Shown here in pieces: positions 19,144 through 27,971 of a stretch of DNA of 64,000 bases. This DNA is from Chlorobaculum sp. MV4-Y (GTDB taxonomy: Bacteria > Bacteroidota > Chlorobiia > Chlorobiales > Chlorobiaceae): the NCBI RefSeq assembly GCF_025244685.1, contig NZ_CP104202.1:196501-260500 (forward strand), given 5' to 3'. The position numbers and the translations under genes were made by a program. Every line of letters starts with the position of its first letter. Position 1 is the first letter of the stretch. The notes beneath the pieces were generated by a model, which searched no databases, was not told the DNA's origin, and saw only the letters and a program-made list of their open reading frames with translations.

Positions 19144-20973
19144 TTACGCCGCCCCCTCTATTCTGCTTCTTTCCGGGTGCTGGAGCAGATACAGCTTGTA
19201 GTACAAACCGCGCTGGGCGAGCAACTCCTGGTGGGTGCCGGTTTCGCGGATGGTGCCTTTGTGCAGCACCACGATTTTGTCGGCGTGCTGGATCGTCGAA
19301 AGCCGGTGAGCGATGATGATCGAGGTGCGGTGCTTCATCAGGCGGTCGGTGGCCTGTTCGATGAGCGACTCGGTTTCGGTATCGACCGAGCTGGTGGCTT
19401 CGTCGAGCACGAGAATGTCGGGGTTGTAGAGCAGCGCCCGCACGAAGGCGAGGAGTTGCTTCTGGCCCGCCGACAGACCGGAGCCGTTCTCGCGGATGCG
19501 GTAGTCATAGCCGCCCGGCAGCTTTTCGATGAATCGGTTCGCCCCAACGATTCGCGCCGCATCCCGAATTTTTTCGTCCGAAATCGATGGATCGCCGAAC
19601 GAGAGATTCTCGCGAATCGAACCGGCGAAGAGCACTACATCCTGCATCACCACCCCAACGAGTTTGCGCAAATCATGGCCGGGAATGTCGCTCAGCTCAA
19701 TGCCGTCAATCGTCACTGAACCCTTCGCGTACGGGTAAAATCGTGACAAAATGTTGATGAGCGTGGTCTTGCCGCTGCCGGTCGCGCCGACGATGGCTAC
19801 GGTTTCGCCCGCCCGGATATCGAGCGAAATGTCGCGCAGCACCCAGTTTCCCTCGTCGTAGGCGAACCACACCTTGTCGAAACGGATCCGATCCCGGAAC
19901 GAATCGAGCGAGCGGGCGCTCTTCGCCGGTTTGGGATCGAGCGGCTCTTCGAGCAGCCGGAAGATACGGTCGGAGCTGGTGACGGCGGTCTGCATGATGT
20001 TGAAGCGGTCCGACAAATGCTGTAACGGGCGGAAGAAGAGCCAGATAAACTGCACGAACGACACCACCACGCCCACCGACAGATCAGCCTGCAATATCCG
20101 CGTCGCGCTGAACCAGAGCACCAGTCCCGCCGCCGCAGAGCTGAGGAACTCGATCAGCGGGAAGTAGATCGAAAAGTAGAAGACCGTTTTGATGTTAGCG
20201 TCGCGGTGGTCGGCGTTGATTGCGGAGTGTTTCTGGAACTCGGCCTCCTCCCGTGCGAAAAGCTGCACCACCTTCATGCCGGTGATGTGCTCCTGGAAAA
20301 AGGAGTTCAGACGGGCCAGATGTGTCCGGACATCGAGGAACGCCTGGCGTACCTTGTCCTTGAAAAAAATGGTCGAGTAGATCATGATCGGCAGAATGCT
20401 CAGCACGACAAGTGTCAGCCGCCAGTCAGTCAGGAACATCATGACGACGATGAAGAGCAGCTGCAGAATGTCGCCGATGATGGTGATGAGTCCGCTGGAG
20501 AGCATCTCGTTGAGCGCCTCGACGTCGTTGGTGGTGCGGGTGATGATGCGGCCCACCGGGTTGCGGTCGAAGTAGCGGATCGGCAGGCGCTGCAAGTGGC
20601 GGAAGATGTCGAGCCGGATCGCGTAAACCGCTTTCTGCCCGATGAGCTGCGTCAGCCAGGTGGCGGCGTACTGCTTGAGTCCGTCGAGCACGACCACGAG
20701 CAGCATGATGAGGCTGACGACGGCGAGTCCCTTGTGATCTCCTTTGGCGATGTGGTCGTCGATGGCGATGCGGGTCAGCCAGGGGCGGAGCGGGGTCAGG
20801 ATTGCACCGGCGGCGGTCAGTGCCACCGCGCCTGCGACCAGCCCCTTGAAGGGCTTGATGTAGCCGAGAAGCCGCTTGATGATATAGCGGTCAACGGAAC
20901 CCTTTTTCCGATTGCCGAGGGTTTCGTCCTGCTGCGTGCGGAATCCCGAGGCCGCGCCTGCTCCCATTCTCAT
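19144..20973 (-). CDS. ABC exporter, fused membrane and ATPase domains
   Basis: A half-transporter of 609 residues in the MsbA/LmrCD group. Residues about 30-340 hold six membrane helices; the ATPase domain follows with Walker A GATGSGKTT, signature SAGQKQLLAFVRAL, Walker B ILVLDEATSSVD and the H-loop IIAHRLSTI. The signature SAGQ in place of SGGQ is common in the YheH/SmdB type that pairs with a second half-transporter, so it may work as a heterodimer with a partner encoded elsewhere. Substrate unknown; lipid A or drugs are the usual ones. It ends just six bases before the GlmM-like start region on the same strand; the two may share a transcript. Confidence 0.88.
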   Translation of the reverse strand: MRMGAGAASGFRTQQDETLGNRKKGSVDRYIIKRLLGYIKPFKGLVAGAVALTAAGAILTPLRPWLTRIAIDDHIAKGDHKGLAVVSLIMLLVVVLDGLKQYAATWLTQLIGQKAVYAIRLDIFRHLQRLPIRYFDRNPVGRIITRTTNDVEALNEMLSSGLITIIGDILQLLFIVVMMFLTDWRLTLVVLSILPIMIYSTIFFKDKVRQAFLDVRTHLARLNSFFQEHITGMKVVQLFAREEAEFQKHSAINADHRDANIKTVFYFSIYFPLIEFLSSAAAGLVLWFSATRILQADLSVGVVVSFVQFIWLFFRPLQHLSDRFNIMQTAVTSSDRIFRLLEEPLDPKPAKSARSLDSFRDRIRFDKVWFAYDEGNWVLRDISLDIRAGETVAIVGATGSGKTTLINILSRFYPYAKGSVTIDGIELSDIPGHDLRKLVGVVMQDVVLFAGSIRENLSFGDPSISDEKIRDAARIVGANRFIEKLPGGYDYRIRENGSGLSAGQKQLLAFVRALLYNPDILVLDEATSSVDTETESLIEQATDRLMKHRTSIIIAHRLSTIQHADKIVVLHKGTIRETGTHQELLAQRGLYYKLYLLQHPERSRIEGAA

Positions 20974-20978
20974 GCCGG

Positions 20979-22412
20979 TCAGCCCTCGGTCGGATTTGCC
21001 GATGCGGCGGCGGTTGCGATCTCATCGATGAAGCTCGCAGCGAGGGCGTCGGCCTCTGCCTGTGTCGAGGCTTCAGTGTAAATCCGGACGATCGGCTCGG
21101 TGTTCGAGGGGCGAAGATGCGCCCATCCTTCCGGGAAGTCGAGTTTGAGGCCGTCGAGCCGGTTGCACTCTGCCTCGGGATGATTTGCCGCCACGGTGTC
21201 GAAAATCCTGCCGAGCGCCTCTTTGGTCAGCGTCGCAAGCTCGACCTTCTTTTTCGACATGAAATAGTCGGGGAAGGTTTTGCGGAACTGCGAGAGCGTG
21301 CCGCCCGTTTCGGATTTCCACCCGGCGAAGGCCTGGAGGAAGAGCGCGATGCCGGCGAGCGCGTCGCGGCCGTAGTGCAGCTCCGGCAAAATGACGCCGC
21401 CGTTGCCTTCGCCGCCAATCACTGCGCCTTTTGCTTTCATCACCTCGGTCACGTTGGCCTCGCCGACTTTCGCGCTGAAGCACTCCACCTCGTGCCTGCG
21501 GGCGATGTCGAAGAGAGCGCGGCTGCTCGACAGGTTGTTGACCACCGGGCCTTTGTGGTGCTTCAGGTAGAAATCGGCGCAGGCGACCAGCGTATATTCC
21601 TCGCCGAAGAGCGTGCCATCCTCGCACACGAGCGCAAGCCGGTCAACGTCGGGATCGACGATGATGCCGAGGTCGCAGCTCTCGCGGGCGAGAATCTCCA
21701 TTGTCTGGCGAAGGTTCTCTTCGACTGGCTCCGGGTTGCGCGGAAAGATGCCCGTGCCTTCGCAGGCAAGGGTCTTGATCTCGCGGATGCCGAGCTTGCG
21801 GCAGAGTTCGGGCACAATGAACGACCCGGCCCCCTCGACGGCGTCGATCAGCACCCGGAAGTTTAGGCTTTTGATGAGGTCGATGTCGAGGTAGGAGAGC
21901 TTCAGGATTCGGTCGATATGCACGGCGTCCCACGAGCCGTTTGCCGTTACGGCACCGATGCCGTCCCATCGGGCGAAGTCGAACGCTTTTTCGGCGGCGA
22001 TGTCGAGCAGTTCCTCCACGTCCGGCGCGGAGAGGAATTCGCCCTTTTCGTTGAGCATCTTCAGCGCGTTCCACTCGACGGGGTTGTGGGAGGCGGTGAC
22101 GATCAGGCCGCCGTCAGCCTCTTCGCCGACAGTGGCGATCTCGACGGTTGGGGTGGTGGTCATGCCGACATCGATCACATCGCAGCCGCAAAGCGAGAGT
22201 GCGTTGGAGACCAGCCCGGTGATGACGCCGCCTGTCGGACGGCTGTCTCTGCCGATGACGATTTTCGGTTTGGACTGTGAGCCGGGGTTCCGGGACTCTT
22301 TCCGCCGCCTGAGCCAGGTGGCGAAGGCCATGGTGAAGGCCGTGAGGTTTTCCGGGGTGAGGCTCTTGCCGACGACGCCGCGGATGCCGGAGACGCTGAT
22401 CATCAAGCTCAT
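20979..22412 (-). CDS. glmM: Phosphohexomutase, GlmM-type
   Basis: Alpha-D-phosphohexomutase of 477 residues. Seen: substrate/phosphoserine loop [13 protein letters not shown], metal-binding [10 protein letters not shown], sugar-binding [12 protein letters not shown], and phosphate-binding [15 protein letters not shown]. These fit phosphoglucosamine mutase (GlcN-6-P to GlcN-1-P) but the superfamily also includes phosphomannomutase and phosphoglucomutase, so the symbol is provisional. The adjacent window lacks glmS; the GlmU-like enzyme is at 11.9 kb. The start with [12 protein letters not shown] at 22412 is preferred to a longer form because the extension lacks family character. Confidence 0.8.
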   Translation of the reverse strand: MSLMISVSGIRGVVGKSLTPENLTAFTMAFATWLRRRKESRNPGSQSKPKIVIGRDSRPTGGVITGLVSNALSLCGCDVIDVGMTTTPTVEIATVGEEADGGLIVTASHNPVEWNALKMLNEKGEFLSAPDVEELLDIAAEKAFDFARWDGIGAVTANGSWDAVHIDRILKLSYLDIDLIKSLNFRVLIDAVEGAGSFIVPELCRKLGIREIKTLACEGTGIFPRNPEPVEENLRQTMEILARESCDLGIIVDPDVDRLALVCEDGTLFGEEYTLVACADFYLKHHKGPVVNNLSSSRALFDIARRHEVECFSAKVGEANVTEVMKAKGAVIGGEGNGGVILPELHYGRDALAGIALFLQAFAGWKSETGGTLSQFRKTFPDYFMSKKKVELATLTKEALGRIFDTVAANHPEAECNRLDGLKLDFPEGWAHLRPSNTEPIVRIYTEASTQAEADALAASFIDEIATAAASANPTEG

Positions 22413-22552
22413 TGGCTTATAATCGTGAGAGTTGACAGGGATATGCTGTTTTGTTGCGGGAATATACAGAAAAAACACCGAAGCCTGCTCGTCAGTCTGG
22501 CGGATTCTGTCAATAATTTGTTTCGATATTTTTAATTTTCGAGGCAGGTTCG

Positions 22553-22558
22553 TATATT
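22553..22558 (+). promoter_or_regulatory. Probable -10 element for rpsT
   Basis: TATATT followed by ACATGCC, within an AT-rich stretch 63 bases ahead of the rpsT start. The same TATATTAC(A/T)TGCC sequence stands at 26642 ahead of the 35-residue ribosomal-like gene. No strong -35 is visible. Confidence 0.45.
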
Positions 22559-22621
22559 ACATGCCTTTTGTTGCGGATACCGCACACTCTTAACAAGATA
22601 TTATTATAATAGCACAAGGTT

Positions 22622-22900
22622 ATGCCTCTACACAAATCAGCCGAAAAAAGACTCAGACAGGCAGCGCGCAGAAATGAAAGGAACCGTGCCCGTAAAAAAG
22701 AACTCAAGGGCGTTTTGAAAAACATGCAGAAGCTGATCGATGCCAATGCCGCGAAGAGTGAAGTCGAGGCGGCCTACAAGGCTGCCGTGCAGAAGCTCGA
22801 CAGACTTGGTGTCAAGCGTTACATCCACGCCAACAAGGCTTCGCGCAAGAAAGCACAGCTGACCAAAGTGCTTAACAACTACACGCCGACTGCCGGCTGA
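22622..22900 (+). CDS. rpsT: 30S ribosomal protein S20
   Basis: S20 (92 residues) binds the 5' and 3' minor domains of 16S rRNA. The N terminus [21 protein letters not shown], the basic helical body and the [20 protein letters not shown] ending are typical of the family. Monocistronic: divergent from the GlmM-type gene, with its own predicted -10 at 22553 and about 60 bases of leader. The next gene ruvA has a separate promoter-like site at 22942. Confidence 0.96.
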   Translation: MPLHKSAEKRLRQAARRNERNRARKKELKGVLKNMQKLIDANAAKSEVEAAYKAAVQKLDRLGVKRYIHANKASRKKAQLTKVLNNYTPTAG

Positions 22901-22941
22901 TCATCGGCCTTTCGCAAGCGTGTCGCGATTGGGCGATGTTT

Positions 22942-23007
22942 TATATTCAATCATACCCGGCCAGCAACCGGCGCTCTCTTGGCGCTAAAGGTTCGCGAGC
23001 CGGGTAT
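22942..23007 (+). promoter_or_regulatory. Promoter-like TATATT plus structured leader of ruvA
   Basis: TATATT at 22942-22947 would start transcription near 22953. The RNA from there folds tightly: ATACCCGGC (22953-22961) with GCCGGGTAT (22999-23007), an inner AACC (22966-22969) with GGTT (22990-22993), and GCGC (22971-22974) with GCGC (22982-22985), leaving CAGC, CGCGA and a TAAA bulge unpaired. The ruvA ATG follows 17 bases after the outer stem. I do not recognise a known riboswitch class. Confidence 0.5.
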
Positions 23008-23024
23008 CGTCCATCCCATACATC

Positions 23025-23630
23025 ATGTTCGCATTTTTAAGAGGTGAGCTGGTAACGGTCTCCCGCGAGGAGGCGGTTGTCGAGGTATCCGGCATCGGCT
23101 ACCTTCTGCACATCTCGTCCGGCACGAGCCGCCGGTTGCCCCCGGAGGGGAGCCAGGTTCGTCTTTTTACCCATCACTACATTCGCGAGGATCTTCAGCA
23201 GCTTTTCGGCTTTCTCGACGAAGAGGAACTTCAGCTTTTCCGTCTGCTGCTTACCATCGGCGGCGTTGGGCCGAAGCTGGCGATGGCTGCGCTGTCGGGC
23301 CTGAGCGTTGGCGAAATCCAGGAAGCGATTGTCGCCAATCGTCCGGAAACCCTTTACGGCATTACTGGTGTGGGCAAAAAAACCGCCGCCCGTATCATTC
23401 TTGAACTTCGTGACAAGATTCTCAAAATCCAGCCAGCGACGAGCGGCAAGCCAGCGGGTGCGTCTCACGCCATCCAGCTGAATGAAGATGCTTTGGCGGC
23501 GCTCATGACGCTCGGTTTTCCGAAGCCAGCGGCTCAGAAAGCCATTTCGGGCATTCTGGAGACTTCCCCCGGCCTGTCGGTCGAAGAGGTTGTCAGGGCT
23601 GCGCTCACCGCTATTCACAATAACTCCTGA
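23025..23630 (+). CDS. ruvA: Holliday junction branch migration protein RuvA
   Basis: RuvA (201 residues) binds four-way DNA junctions as a tetramer and recruits the RuvB motor. Seen: N-terminal OB domain (MFAFLRGELV, VSGIGYLLHIS), two helix-hairpin-helix motifs (LTIGGVGPKLAMAALSG and LYGITGVGKKTAARIILEL), and the C-terminal RuvB-contact domain (DALAALMTLGFPKPAAQKAI). It is six bases ahead of folC, so the two are co-transcribed; ruvB and ruvC are not in the window. Confidence 0.96.
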   Translation: MFAFLRGELVTVSREEAVVEVSGIGYLLHISSGTSRRLPPEGSQVRLFTHHYIREDLQQLFGFLDEEELQLFRLLLTIGGVGPKLAMAALSGLSVGEIQEAIVANRPETLYGITGVGKKTAARIILELRDKILKIQPATSGKPAGASHAIQLNEDALAALMTLGFPKPAAQKAISGILETSPGLSVEEVVRAALTAIHNNS

Positions 23631-23636
23631 GTCACT

Positions 23637-24944
23637 GTGGATTACCAGCAAGCTATCGATTTCCTTTTTCCCCTTCACCGTTTTGGCATCAAACCTGGTC
23701 TCGAACGCATCGAAACGCTGCTTGACGCGCTTGGTCATCCGGAGCGTAAGCTCGGCACGATTGTTCACGTCGCCGGAACCAACGGCAAAGGCACGGTCGC
23801 CTCGTGCGTTGCCTCGATCTTCAGCGCCTCGGGCCGCAAAACCGGCCTGTTTACCTCGCCGCATCTGGTCGATTTCACAGAGCGGATCCGCATCGATGGC
23901 CAGCAGATCGGTCGGCAGCGAGTCGCTGAATACTGTACAAAGCTGCAACCGGTGGTGCTCGAAACCGGTGCAACTTTTTTCGAGGCGACCACGGCGATGG
24001 CGTTCGCCTTTTTCGCCGATGAAGGCGTCGATGCCGCGGTGATCGAAACCGGCATGGGTGGGCGGCTCGATGCGACCAATGTCGTGCAATCCGACGTGGT
24101 GATCATCCCGAGCATCGGCATGGATCACACCGAGTGGCTCGGCGGGAGCATTCCGGAAATAGCTGCCGAGAAGGCGGCGATCATCAAGCCAGGTTCTCGG
24201 GTGTTTACCGCCGTGCCGGAAGCGGGCGAGGCGTTCGCGCCGATCCGCGAGGTTGCCGAAGCGGCGGGCGCGGAGCTGCACCAGGTCGAGCGGGAGGCCG
24301 AGTGGTCGGTGGAGGAGGTTTGTCCGGGCGCTCTCGCCCTGCGAATCGCACTCGATGGCGGGGAGTCGCGGCAGTTTCGGGCTGCGCTGACCGGATCGTT
24401 CCATGCGCCGAACGTTTGCCTTGCTGTCATGGCCGCCCGTTCCGAGGGTATCTCGTGGGAACATATCGGCGATGGTCTGGCACGGGTTGGCGCTTCAGGT
24501 TACCGGGCGCGCCTGGAACGCATCGCGGACAAACCGGCAGTGATGCTTGATGTCTCCCACAATCCGGAAGGGATGCAGAAAACCGTCCAGGCGCTTCTGG
24601 AGATACGGGACCATTTCCGTTTTCTGTACGTGATTATCGGTGTCGCTGCTGACAAGGATGCTGCCGGTATTGTCCACCATATCGCCCCGGTCGCCGACGA
24701 AATTGTCGCTGTGGAGCTACCCACAGCGCGGACTCTTCCGGCGGAGGAGCTGGAGCGCTTGTGCGCGGAGTCAGGGGCGCAGCAGGTCAGCTCGTGCCGG
24801 ACGGTTGCCGAAGCGCTGGAATTTCTCGATCAGCGCGTCGAACCCGAAGATATGATTCTGGTGACAGGTTCGTTCTATCTTTCCGGAGAGGTGGCGGCTA
24901 TGGAGCGGTTTCGTTCACCGGGCGCATCGGCTGGCACGATATGA
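23637..24944 (+). CDS. folC: Folylpolyglutamate/dihydrofolate synthase
   Basis: FolC adds glutamate to folates, and in many bacteria also joins dihydropteroate to glutamate. The 435-residue Mur-ligase-fold protein starts with GTG at 23637 and carries the ATP loop VAGTNGKGTVASCV, the metal-binding TSPHLVDFTERI, ETGMGGRLDATNVV and the C-terminal domain motif DVSHNPEGMQ. Length fits a complete enzyme. It follows ruvA by six bases. No frame problem. Confidence 0.93.
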   Translation: MDYQQAIDFLFPLHRFGIKPGLERIETLLDALGHPERKLGTIVHVAGTNGKGTVASCVASIFSASGRKTGLFTSPHLVDFTERIRIDGQQIGRQRVAEYCTKLQPVVLETGATFFEATTAMAFAFFADEGVDAAVIETGMGGRLDATNVVQSDVVIIPSIGMDHTEWLGGSIPEIAAEKAAIIKPGSRVFTAVPEAGEAFAPIREVAEAAGAELHQVEREAEWSVEEVCPGALALRIALDGGESRQFRAALTGSFHAPNVCLAVMAARSEGISWEHIGDGLARVGASGYRARLERIADKPAVMLDVSHNPEGMQKTVQALLEIRDHFRFLYVIIGVAADKDAAGIVHHIAPVADEIVAVELPTARTLPAEELERLCAESGAQQVSSCRTVAEALEFLDQRVEPEDMILVTGSFYLSGEVAAMERFRSPGASAGTI

Positions 24945-25233
24945 TTCATCTGTTTTTACATAAAATATTTTATATTCGTGTTGACCTCTGAGATTCTCCA
25001 GCCAAGGTCGAGGCCTTCCTCTGGCGGTTCTCCTGGTAAATCCGGTTTCATTACATACCATCTTACCTCATACGGCTTCTTTTCTCATTTTCATGTCGCT
25101 TCCTACAGGATCGAAGGTGTCATTCACCATATCCGGCGGCCATCGACGATGATCCCGTTGTTTCTCCTCAGTGATTACGCATGAGGCAGTTCTTTTACTG
25201 CATACTTAACCATTAAGCGTTGACCAATCAACA
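24945..25233 (+). other. Long untranslated region ahead of rho
   Basis: A 289-base region with no supported gene. It begins with a very AT-rich stretch containing TATATT at about 24971 that could be a promoter, which would give the rho mRNA a leader of about 250 bases. In E. coli and others rho is autoregulated through its long leader by Rho itself; whether this leader works that way is inference. The region is C/T-rich on the plus strand, a composition compatible with Rho loading. No terminator-type hairpin is evident. Confidence 0.4.
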
Positions 25234-26523
<1,290 letters not shown>

Positions 26524-26684
26524 CCTGATTTATCTGTCTTATCTTATTCGTCAGATTGGCCCATCGGATTCGACCTGAAGCAGCTTCCGAAGTAAAAATG
26601 TTTTCGGGCATTTTTAATTTGGAAGAATTCCCTTGAGACCCTATATTACTTGCCTTCTAAAACAAAGGAAAGAATTTACTATTC

Positions 26685-26792
26685 ATGCCCTGCGGAAAAA
26701 AAAGAAAACGCCATAAAATGGCAGTACACAAACGCAAAAAGATGCGCCGTAAGAACAGGCACAAGAAGCGTTTGCGGTACCAGAACAAGTAG
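26685..26792 (+). CDS. 35-residue AURKAIP1/COX24-type ribosomal-like protein
   Basis: A tiny, extremely basic protein (MPCGKKRKRHKMAVHKRKK at the N terminus, more than half Lys, Arg or His). It fits the AURKAIP1/COX24 domain family (related to the mitochondrial small-subunit protein mS38) found in Chlorobi and Bacteroidetes, and is probably a ribosome-associated or ribosomal protein. AAAGGAAAG stands upstream at ribosome binding site distance and a TATATT -10 at 26642. It directly precedes tRNA-Lys by 27 bases and could share its transcript. Confidence 0.8.
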   Translation: MPCGKKRKRHKMAVHKRKKMRRKNRHKKRLRYQNK

Positions 26793-26819
26793 GCTTGTAA
26801 AAAGCCGTGAAGCTTGGTT

Positions 26820-26892
26820 GAGAATATAGCTCAGTCGGTAGAGCAACTGCCTTTTAAGCAGTGGGTCGAAGGTTCGAGTCCTTCTATTCTCA
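26820..26892 (+). tRNA. tRNA-Lys (UUU anticodon)
   Basis: Complete cloverleaf: acceptor GAGAATA/TATTCTC, D-arm GCTC-AGTCGGTA-GAGC, anticodon stem ACTGC/GCAGT with loop CTTTTAA (anticodon TTT), T-arm GAAGG-TTCGAGT-CCTTC, discriminator A. The CCA end is not encoded. Confidence 0.97.
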
Positions 26893-26929
26893 CTGGGTAC
26901 AAATTTGTTCCCTGAAATACATACAAAAT

Positions 26930-27011
26930 GCCCGAGTGGTGGAATTGGTAGACACACCATCTTGAGGGGGTGGCGCCGTTAGGTGTAGGAGTTCGAATCT
27001 CCTCTCGGGCA
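26930..27011 (+). tRNA. tRNA-Leu (GAG anticodon)
   Basis: Class II tRNA with acceptor GCCCGAG/CTCGGGC, D-arm with TTGGTAGACAC, anticodon stem CCATC/GGTGG with loop TTGAGGG (anticodon GAG), a short variable arm and T-arm AGGAG-TTCGAAT-CTCCT. The CCA end is not encoded. It is 37 bases after tRNA-Lys and followed at once by a terminator. Confidence 0.96.
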
Positions 27012-27018
27012 CATAAAC

Positions 27019-27048
27019 AAAAAAGCCGCAATACGCGGCTTTTTTGTT
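27019..27048 (+). terminator. Terminator after the tRNA pair
   Basis: AAAAAAGCCGC (27019-27029) and GCGGCTTTTTT (27035-27045) pair perfectly around a five-base loop, giving a T-tailed hairpin right after tRNA-Leu. Active on both strands by symmetry. Confidence 0.9.
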
Positions 27049-27261
27049 GTCGTGAAGAAGCTCATCTTCAAGTATGCGGCATCTTGCCTCGGCTGGTCGT
27101 TCCCTTTAAGCTGTTCGCTTTACAGCGGCGGCCTTTAAGGTTCACGCTGACAAATAAATAGCAGCGTTCCTCTTTGATTGAGAAATGTTTAACAGTACTT
27201 TTTCGTTACAGACTCACGGCATAACACCGCTTCCGCTGAAACGATAAATGTTCCTGACATT

Positions 27262-27873
27262 ATGCACAAACTTCAGGTTGATATTCTCGGATTGTCAACG
27301 AGTCCGCATACCAACGGCGCCTACGCCCTGATTCTTTATGAAGTGGAAGGCAAACGCAAATTGCCTATCATTATTGGCGGGTTCGAGGCTCAGGCTATTG
27401 CTCTCAAGCTCGAAAACATAAAGCCGCCTCGCCCGTTCACTCATGACCTGTTCAAGCAAGTTGCCGATGCCTTCGATCTTCATGTCAATGAAGTGTTCAT
27501 TGATGAACTGCACAACGAAACCTTTTATGCGAAAGTTATTTGCGAGATGGGGGGCGTGGTGCATGAAATTGATGCGAGGCCGAGCGATGCCATTGCCATA
27601 GCGGTTCGTTTCAGTGCTCCGATTTTCGTTTCGGAAGAGATTATGAACGAAGCCGGCATTGTCGAGGAGCGCCAGAAAGAAGATGAAGAGCAGGCTTCCG
27701 TTGAAGAGCTTGTCGAGCACGAGGGTGAGGAGGAAGCCGCCAAAGGTGAATCGGTTGAGGCAGAGCTGAGCAGCAAGCTCGAAGAGGCGATCAACCGTGA
27801 GGATTACGAGGAGGCGGCGCGAATAAGAGACGAGCTTTCGCGTCTCAGGAAGGGTGGTGAAGGTGAGGCGTAG
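27262..27873 (+). CDS. Bifunctional nuclease family (DUF151) protein with UvrB/C motif
   Basis: A 203-residue protein with two parts. Residues 1-135 are the BFN/DUF151 domain (LGLSTSPHTNGAYALILYE, LPIIIGGFEAQAIAL, RPSDAIAIAVRFSAPIFVSEEI), a fold reported to degrade DNA and RNA in some members. After a Glu-rich linker of about 30 residues comes a C-terminal UvrB/UvrC-type helical motif (KLEEAINREDYEEAARIRDEL). The same two-part layout occurs in Bacteroidetes and Chlorobi. Its substrate is unknown. It converges on bamA across a bidirectional terminator. Confidence 0.9.
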   Translation: MHKLQVDILGLSTSPHTNGAYALILYEVEGKRKLPIIIGGFEAQAIALKLENIKPPRPFTHDLFKQVADAFDLHVNEVFIDELHNETFYAKVICEMGGVVHEIDARPSDAIAIAVRFSAPIFVSEEIMNEAGIVEERQKEDEEQASVEELVEHEGEEEAAKGESVEAELSSKLEEAINREDYEEAARIRDELSRLRKGGEGEA

Positions 27874-27912
27874 CCATCTTTTAGTGCACCCGCAAATTCT
27901 TTCGGAGCCATA

Positions 27913-27951
27913 AAAAAGCCATGACTAAAAATTTTCTAGTCATGGCTTTTT
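27913..27951. terminator. Bidirectional terminator between convergent genes
   Basis: AAAAAGCCATGACTA (27913-27927) pairs over all fifteen bases with TAGTCATGGCTTTTT (27937-27951), loop of nine bases. T-runs on both strands make it suitable for both the DUF151 gene and bamA. Confidence 0.92.
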
Positions 27952-27971
27952 CAGTTTACAGAAAAGAACGG

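Noticed and set aside
22953..23007. SAM riboswitch at the ruvA leader
   Set aside because: Only short pieces (GCAACC, GCTAAA) resemble SAM-I; the multi-helix junction and conserved purine core are missing, and the downstream genes are not in methionine metabolism.
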